A stretch of 64,000 nucleotides of DNA from Linanthus parryae (taxonomy: Eukaryota; Streptophyta; Magnoliopsida; Ericales; Polemoniaceae), in NCBI GenBank assembly GCA_023055425.1, contig JALGPY010000002.1:49871321-49935320 (forward strand), read 5' to 3'. Positions 58,241 to 64,000 of the stretch are shown piece by piece. Position numbers and translations under genes: made by a program. How positions within the stretch are numbered: position 1 is the first letter of the stretch; each line of letters opens with the position of its first letter. The notes beneath the pieces are model-generated. The model had not been told where the DNA came from and did no database searches. It saw nothing but the letters and a program-made list of their open reading frames with translations.

Positions 58241-58618
58241 TTATGAACTCAAGACGAATGTCCAAATCTTTAAAAATGCATGTCCGACCAACTCAATTAC
58301 ACCCAAAACTGTTGAAATGTAATTATTGTTGACTTTTTGTTGTTCAATAGGGTATGAACTTTATTCTTTAATCAAGAACGGCATCTGCTAATCTTCTCGC
58401 CATCGTTCGTGTTGGTGTAGAGTGTAGACCATATGATTACTGTGCTCCATCAATATTGTGAGCATAAAGCAGAAGATCCCGAAGAACATTGTAAAGTAAC
58501 CCTGGTCAAATAATACCCAACCCCGATCACCACCCGAATCAAACCTACAATCTCCGGACAACTGTCCACATTCAACGGCCAAGATCAACTCTCCGAAAAA
58601 TTATCCACATCTGAACCC

Positions 58619-58626
58619 TATATAAA
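58619..58626 (+). promoter_or_regulatory. TATA box of the cyclophilin gene
   Basis: A perfect TATATAAA lies about 80 bp before the start codon, which would place transcription start near 58650-58660 and give a 5' leader of about 50 nt. Confidence 0.7.
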
Positions 58627-58706
58627 CCCTCCCTCTCCGCGTTATATCAAAGCACACCCAAACCAATCCACAGAGTCATACCACCAATTCCAAACAAACA
58701 TCGAGA

Positions 58707-59225
58707 ATGGTGAACCCTAAGGTCTACTTCGACATGGAGGTCGGCGGCCAACCAGCCGGCCGAATCGTAATGGAGCTCTTCGCCGACGTCGTCCCCCGCA
58801 CCGCCGAGAACTTCCGAGCGCTCTGCACCGGCGAGAAGGGCGTCGGAAAGAGCCGCAAGCCGTTGCACTACAAGGGCTCGTCCTTCCACAGAGTCATCCC
58901 AGGCTTCATGTGCCAGGGAGGTGATTTCACCAGAGGTAATGGCACCGGCGGCGAGTCGATCTACGGCGAGAAGTTCGCGGACGAGAACTTTGTGAGGAAG
59001 CATACTGGGCCTGGGATCCTGTCGATGGCGAACTCGGGGCCTGGGACGAACGGATCGCAGTTTTTTATCTGTACGGAGAAGACGGAGTGGCTGGATGGGG
59101 CTCATGTTGTGTTTGGGCAGGTTGTGGATGGGATGGAGGTTGTGAGGGCTATTGAGAAGGTGGGATCCAGATCTGGGAATACTTCCAAGCCGGTCAGGAT
59201 TGCTGATTCTGGTCAGCTCGCTTGA
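58707..59225 (+). CDS. Cytosolic cyclophilin A-type peptidyl-prolyl cis-trans isomerase
   Basis: This intronless 172-codon gene encodes a single cyclophilin domain that isomerises X-proline bonds in cytosolic protein folding and signalling. By alignment with human CypA (offset 7), the catalytic and cyclosporin-binding residues are R62, F67, Q70, F120, W128, L129 and H133, all present. The plant-specific divergent loop at 48-54 reads KSRKPLH (usual form KSGKPLH), with E83 present. Cys40 is present, but the C-terminus reads IADSGQLA, so the Cys168 reported to pair with Cys40 in some plant cyclophilins is a serine here. No signal or transit peptide is seen. The start context GAGAATGG is good. 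The first half is GC-rich at third positions and the second half is not, a 5'-to-3' GC gradient. Intronless structure is usual for this family in plants. Confidence 0.97.
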   Translation: MVNPKVYFDMEVGGQPAGRIVMELFADVVPRTAENFRALCTGEKGVGKSRKPLHYKGSSFHRVIPGFMCQGGDFTRGNGTGGESIYGEKFADENFVRKHTGPGILSMANSGPGTNGSQFFICTEKTEWLDGAHVVFGQVVDGMEVVRAIEKVGSRSGNTSKPVRIADSGQLA

Positions 59226-60658
59226 TGCTGCTGCCTTACAACAGTGACAGTTTGACTCCGATCTGTTGCTCTTATCTGTGTGTTTTTTTCTAATTGCGGT
59301 TTCAATTAAGTTATCAATGTCGTTTCTGTGATTTTCTAGTTTGGTTGTTGACTCGTATCTATATAATCGGGGTTTTTTTTTCGGAATTTCTCTGTGTGTG
59401 TGATCAATTTGATTTGAAGCTGTTAGTTCGATTGGGTGAGATTCTGAAGTTTATGAGTGCGATGATTTGGAAATCGAAAGCTCCACTAATTTTCGTTAGA
59501 CATTGAAGTTCTGGACAGTTGCGAGAAAATTAAGGACCGTAGATGTGTGGTTGACTAGTAGTAGTACGAGTATGAGACGCTAAACCAGTGGCAGGGTTCT
59601 TACATTGCCCCTTTAGCACCAATGTGGTGTTCGCTGCTATGAAACACAGTAACGTTCGAAATCGTCGTTTGACCCGCAATGCACAGTCTACAGTAGTGGA
59701 TGAGCATGATACCACTCCGTTTCTTCTGAATAGTCCCTTTTGACTTTTACGATTTTGATAGCAAAACGAAGTAATTTTTTGACATACTTCCATGGTATTG
59801 TAGACTAAAAGTTACTCTACAACATCATGAAAAATTATCTAAAAATTACATCGTTTTGCTATCCAAATTGCCGGTTCAAAGTGACCCGACTACGAGTAGA
59901 AAAGTTAAAATGGGACTATTCAGATGAAACTGGTATTATTCTTACCAGTACTACTCTTGGTATTATTCTTACCAGTACTACTCTATCACAGTTTTATCTA
60001 CCCAATTTCAGTGATTTGGACCATAGTTTGAAATTTAGTGCATTATCTTTGGTTATTCCTTTCGGGACTAATTTTCTTAAACTATACAACAATCATCCAA
60101 TTTTTATATATTTTCAGAATGTACTTTAACTTTTATTCTTACTTTTTTTCAAAATAATCATAAATTATGTTTTTTACTACACTTTTATTCTTATTCTTAT
60201 TTTTTGCTAAAATACAATATGCAATGAGTGAACGAAATGAAAAATACGTAAAAAAATTATTTATCTTAAAAATCAATATAGATACCTTTATATGAATGCC
60301 TCAAAACTTGTTTAAATTACAAAATGAACTCCAACCGAAATCCACCTGAAATTCGCTTAATCGTCCAAAATATCCGAAACACACCGGTACTCACTGAATT
60401 TCAGCTCGGCATATACCGGTACCGGTTATACTTTGTTTCAAGACCAAAACAGTACGAAGCTGAATAAAATTTAAAACTATGATTTGAAAAGCAAAATTAT
60501 GCAATTTTTGATAATCTTTTCATGGTGTGGTAGAGCAAAACTTGCTCTATAACATAGTGAAAAAAACTTTATCAAAAAATCGCATTATTTTGCTATTCAA
60601 CTCACCTCGTCAAAGTAACTCAGATACGAGTCAAAAATTCAACTTGGGAAGAAAGAAC
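59226..60658. other. Region downstream of the cyclophilin gene
   Basis: The first 250 bp should hold the cyclophilin 3' UTR. Further on, two diverged hairpin-bearing repeats lie at about 59755-59860 and 60485-60600, and an exact 27-bp-period duplication (TGGTATTATTCTTACCAGTA) at 59931-59985. No gene is seen. Confidence 0.5.
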
Positions 60659-61097
60659 TTAGAGCCCGTTTGGTAATGCTTTTGCGTTCTAGAACGCTGC
60701 TTTTCAAATTCAAAAATAGTATTTATGTGTTTGGTAAATTTTTTATTTTCCTGCTTTCTAGAAAGCAACTATTTCCCCCACATCAGCTTTTGAAAACAGG
60801 GGAGGGGTTGCTTTCTACGACTTGCTTTTTGATTAATCTAATATTTGACATCATTATCCATTAATAAATATTAATAATATATTATTGCAATTGTAATATT
60901 TATCCTATCATGTCTGAAATGGCCGTTTCGCCATTTACAACAAGTCTAAAACACTAATTGCTCAACACAAAGTGTCAAAAGTGATTTTCCACAGCAGGTT
61001 ATATACGGAGTTTACCAAACACTTTTTGTACAGATTCTCACACTGCTTCTGCACAGTATCTTTCTAAACCGCCACAACATTAACAAATTAGCCCTTA
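60659..61097. mobile_element. GTTTGGTAATGC-type MITE
   Basis: The left end TAGAGCCCGTTTGGTAATGC faces AACAAATTAGCCCTTA at the right. Interior TTTCTAGAAAGCA and TACCAAACACTTTTTG segments are typical of small hAT-like elements. Confidence 0.5.
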
Positions 61098-61224
61098 GAT
61101 AGAGTGTTATTCACTATGCTAATAGTTGTATGATTCACTGAAAAGACCCTGCCCACTTTCAACAATAGTGATTGCACAATTGCACATGATGTTATTCTTA
61201 CTTACAATAAGAATTGTGCATGAC

Positions 61225-61420
61225 CAGGGGCGGACCTATATATATACTAGTGGGGGCTAGAGCCCCTACTCAATTTTCAAAAATCAAAATATTTTTCTTC
61301 TTTTTTGAAATATTTTCAGTTTAGCCCCCACTCAATATTATAAAAATTAAAATTTACCCCTACACTATTATTTTTTCTTAATATAGCCCCCACTGCCATG
61401 AAATTTTTGATCCGCCCCTG
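61225..61420. mobile_element. Short GGGGCGGA-ended MITE, 196 bp
   Basis: The ends are CAGGGGCGGACCTA and TGATCCGCCCCTG, with GTGGGGGCTAGAGCCCC and TAGCCCCCAC just inside. Flanking octamers TGCATGAC and CACATGAC agree at 6 of 8, consistent with a hAT-type target duplication. Confidence 0.75.
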
Positions 61421-62310
61421 CACATGACCCTGTAATACCTGATACCATTCACTGGAAGGAGCGAACTACTAACCATAATTTGCTTGAAGCTGAATAACTC
61501 GCACAACTGTATGGCAATAAGTTCTTTCCAGTGGAAGTTCAGAATTATAAAGTTGTCTCTCCTCCCATAAAAATATTGACAAGTTTTTTTTTTTTTTTTT
61601 TTTTTGAGAAGAAAATATTAACAAGTTTTCGTGTAAAGTGTAAAATGCCCACATAAACAAACTATAAGTACAAGGGGTATTTTACATCATTTTAAACTTT
61701 AGTGGGGTCTTTGCTCTATGACTCTAACCGAAGTGGTTTAAAATGCAAATAAATCTTGTTGTTTTATGGATCGGTGCTTTAGCTTGGTTGAAGTTTTGCC
61801 AAATTGGGATGGTGGCCTACTCGAATATGGTTCTGGAGACCAAAGGGAGGGTGCAAATTAACCGGGGACCACGTCCCTTTTGAAAAACAAAAGCATCGGA
61901 AAATTGTGGCGCGTCCTCGCCGCTACTAGCCATCATCCTTTTCAATCGAACTTATGCTTTGGTCAAGGCCATCCTCTTGCATTTTGAGGTTTCTTAATTA
62001 AACTAGTCTTAATTAACTCATGAAAAGATGAAAAGTAAACAGATAAAGGCTCCAAATGATTAATCCAAAGCCTACACAGGGAATAAATATATATCATGGG
62101 ATAAAATCAAGAAATGATACAGTGAGTCAGTGACCCAATATTTACTTGCTACAGTAGTATGCAAAGATTTGGCCCATTTATCCTTTCTATGACTTGCGAA
62201 ATTGGTGGCGGATTAGTCTTTTGCATAATCTCTAAGGGTAAATATATTTGAAATAATCGAATTTGAGAAATTAGCCTACCAACTAGCAGAGTTAGTGCAA
62301 ATAAGGGATG
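61421..62310. other. Intergenic DNA with a decayed Mutator-like end
   Basis: Around 61670-61760, GGGGTCTTTGCTCTATGAC...GTGGTTTAAAATGCAAAT resembles the right terminal repeat of the element at 29513-30670. A poly-T run (61584-61605) is also present. No gene is seen. Confidence 0.4.
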
Positions 62311-62311
62311 T

Positions 62312-63028
62312 AAGGGTGAGTTTGGTAGAATGGTTTTTGGCGAAAAAGTGATTTTAGATTGTGGTGAGTTTTTTTAGAAATTCTATTTATACCAATGTGT
62401 TTGGTGATGATTTCTAATCTAGATTAAAATCTGTAGAAATGTGTGGTTGTGAGTTTTAAACTAGATGCAGTAGATTAAATGACATATATACCATCTACTT
62501 GTATACTTTTTACACATCCACGAAGTACAAATTCAAAGTGAAAAAAATAATAATTTCATGAGCTTCAACGTTTTCATGGATATTGACAAATTGAAGAACA
62601 AATTAACGGTACTGAGACATCTTAAAAATTATAATTTTCATACTTGAATTTAACAAGAATTGTAACGATTTTATGAAATTTCGATCACATAAAAATTCAA
62701 GACTTATTTTACGAAATAAATGTATAGGTAACTTCGGGTGAAAGAGACAACGAAAGTGGATGAGAAACTATTACATAACTGTGATAAGAGAATGACCTAG
62801 AGTAACTTTGAAAATATAAAGAAAGTGTGAGGGCAATGTAGGATGAGCAGAAATAGAAGAAACTGTACAAAAAAAACATGAAAGCTTGGTTTTTTTCCAC
62901 ACGCCAAAAGCTGAAAAAAAAACGGTTTAAAAACTAGTTTTTAAACTACACAAAACAAACACTTTTAAGAAACCATTAGGTGAAAAAACTAAAAATCGAA
63001 AAAATATATTTTACCAAACGGACCCTAA
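62312..63028. mobile_element. GTTTGGTA-type DNA element, 0.7 kb
   Basis: The left end AAGGGTGAGTTTGGTAGAAT is answered by TTTTACCAAACGGACCCTAA at the right. The interior is AT-rich and non-coding. Confidence 0.6.
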
Positions 63029-64000
63029 GTGGTAGGACTGCAATTCGGGCGGGTTGACACCCTTGTCCAAGCCCAAGTCCCAGTTTTGTAAGGGTTGCCC
63101 AAGCCCAGCCCAGCTCAGGTTAGGAGCATCGCCAGACCGTCCAAGCCCAAATTCGAATAAACAAATTCGGGTTGGGTTGAATTCGGGCTATTCCATTAAA
63201 CTAAATTTATGAACGTAATTATCACATTCAAATCAACTAAAATTGTCCCTTAAGGTTAAGTTAATAACTTGCATATAAAAATATATACCGAATGTAAACA
63301 CATCAAATATCTTATTTATTTAAAGTTAAAAAAATGACTACATATTGGTAGAGTGAATTAAAAAATTATTGAGAATACTAAATATTCTGCGGAAAAATCT
63401 ATTAGCCAAGAACATACACATAATTAGAAATATCACTAATAGTTAATTGCAAAATAATAGATTCTCGGTAAATATGCTATGTAATACTCTCCAAATATAA
63501 CATTTATACTTAATAAGTATACAGATCGAGCAATTCAGGCTAGCCCACCGTTTAACACTCGTACCCAAGCCTGACCCTAACTTTAATTCGAGTTGAGAAT
63601 TTTTGTCAAAGCCAGTCCAAATTATACAACGAATTTCCCAAGCCCCACTTTAGTCCAGGCTTGGTTTGGGTTGGTCGTGTTTAACCCATCGAAGTTTCAC
63701 TGTAACACTCCCAAAAGACCAAGCCGAAGGTCCGGGGGTGTCAGTCCGTACCCGAAATTAAACCCGGATACAAGGACATTTAAAAGTGGATCACAAACAA
63801 ATCATCAATTAAGTCTCTAAAACAATACTTACTACAATTCAAATATCTGTGCCTCAAATCCGGGAATAAAAACAAACTAAGGATTTTTTTTTTTTAAAAA
63901 AAAAAGTCTATTTATTCAATGTGAAAATTCTAAGAGTCGCGCTCCCGTTAAGCCAAGCTCCCACCTTAAAACTTGTGGTGCAAAAAATAGAAAGTGAACA
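63029..64000. other. Repeat-derived DNA to the window end
   Basis: 63030-63690 carries GCCCAAGCCC/GGGTTGGGTT motifs at both sides (for example CCAAGCCCAAGTCCCAG and CAGGCTTGGTTTGGGTT) and resembles a degraded hAT-like repeat. From 63702, TGTAACACTCCCAAAAGACC may start an LTR-like sequence that runs off the end. No gene is seen. Confidence 0.4.

Larger units (their letters stand above)
57067..58706. other. Spacer between NUP188 and the cyclophilin gene
   Basis: This 1.64-kb spacer holds the NUP188 3' UTR, the cyclophilin promoter and three separate tandem duplications, listed individually. I see no gene in it. Confidence 0.6.

Noticed and set aside
58647..59105. 152-codon minus-strand frame opposite the cyclophilin gene
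   Set aside because: It is a shadow of the GC-rich cyclophilin coding strand, with arginine-rich, low-complexity text and no family resemblance.
1..64000. CRISPR arrays, operons, phage or bacterial islands
   Set aside because: The window is plant nuclear DNA with spliceosomal introns. The tandem repeats seen have two to four units and no spacer pattern.

Overview
This is a stretch of nuclear DNA from a flowering plant, most likely a eudicot. It is AT-rich and has spliceosomal introns with GT..AG borders and (U)GCAG acceptors. It also carries many small plant transposons with CTCCCTCCGTCC, GTTTGGTA and GGGGCGGATC ends. I cannot name the species.

The window holds two recognisable host genes, both on the + strand. 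The first is NUP188, an inner-ring scaffold nucleoporin of the nuclear pore. It runs from before base 1 to 57066. I traced 30 consecutive coding exons (391-57066) by reading frame, splice sites and remembered family resemblance. They sum to 5607 nt, exactly 1868 codons plus a TAG stop, with every junction in phase. Only the first roughly 90-100 residues appear to lie upstream of the window. Coding sequence fills about a tenth of the gene. The introns reach 6.9 kb and are swollen by repeats. One intron (exon 16 to 17) needs a GC donor.

The second gene is an intronless cytosolic cyclophilin A-type peptidyl-prolyl isomerase at 58707-59225. It has a TATA box about 85 bp upstream of the start codon, and all drug-binding and catalytic residues are present. 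Its GC-rich first half stands out from the surroundings.

The rest is a layered record of mobile DNA. It includes Mutator-like elements with 9-bp target duplications (18814-19746, 29513-30670, 39365-40151 and others) and a hAT element with an exact 8-bp duplication (20536-21289) inside an older element. It also includes many Stowaway/hAT-like MITEs, a tRNA-type SINE, and LINE fragments on both strands, one with a 209-codon open RNase H frame. The densest site is 28.6-31.4 kb. There a minus-strand LINE relic was split by an array of three LTR-like units, and a Mutator-like element then inserted into the first unit. A perfect 87-bp inverted repeat flanked by a 5-bp duplication, with a retroelement primer-site-like loop, sits in the intron between exons 19 and 20. 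Several introns also carry local tandem duplications, one starting exactly at a splice donor, and a decayed copy of exon 11 precedes the real one. From 59.2 kb to the end I see only repeats and no gene.
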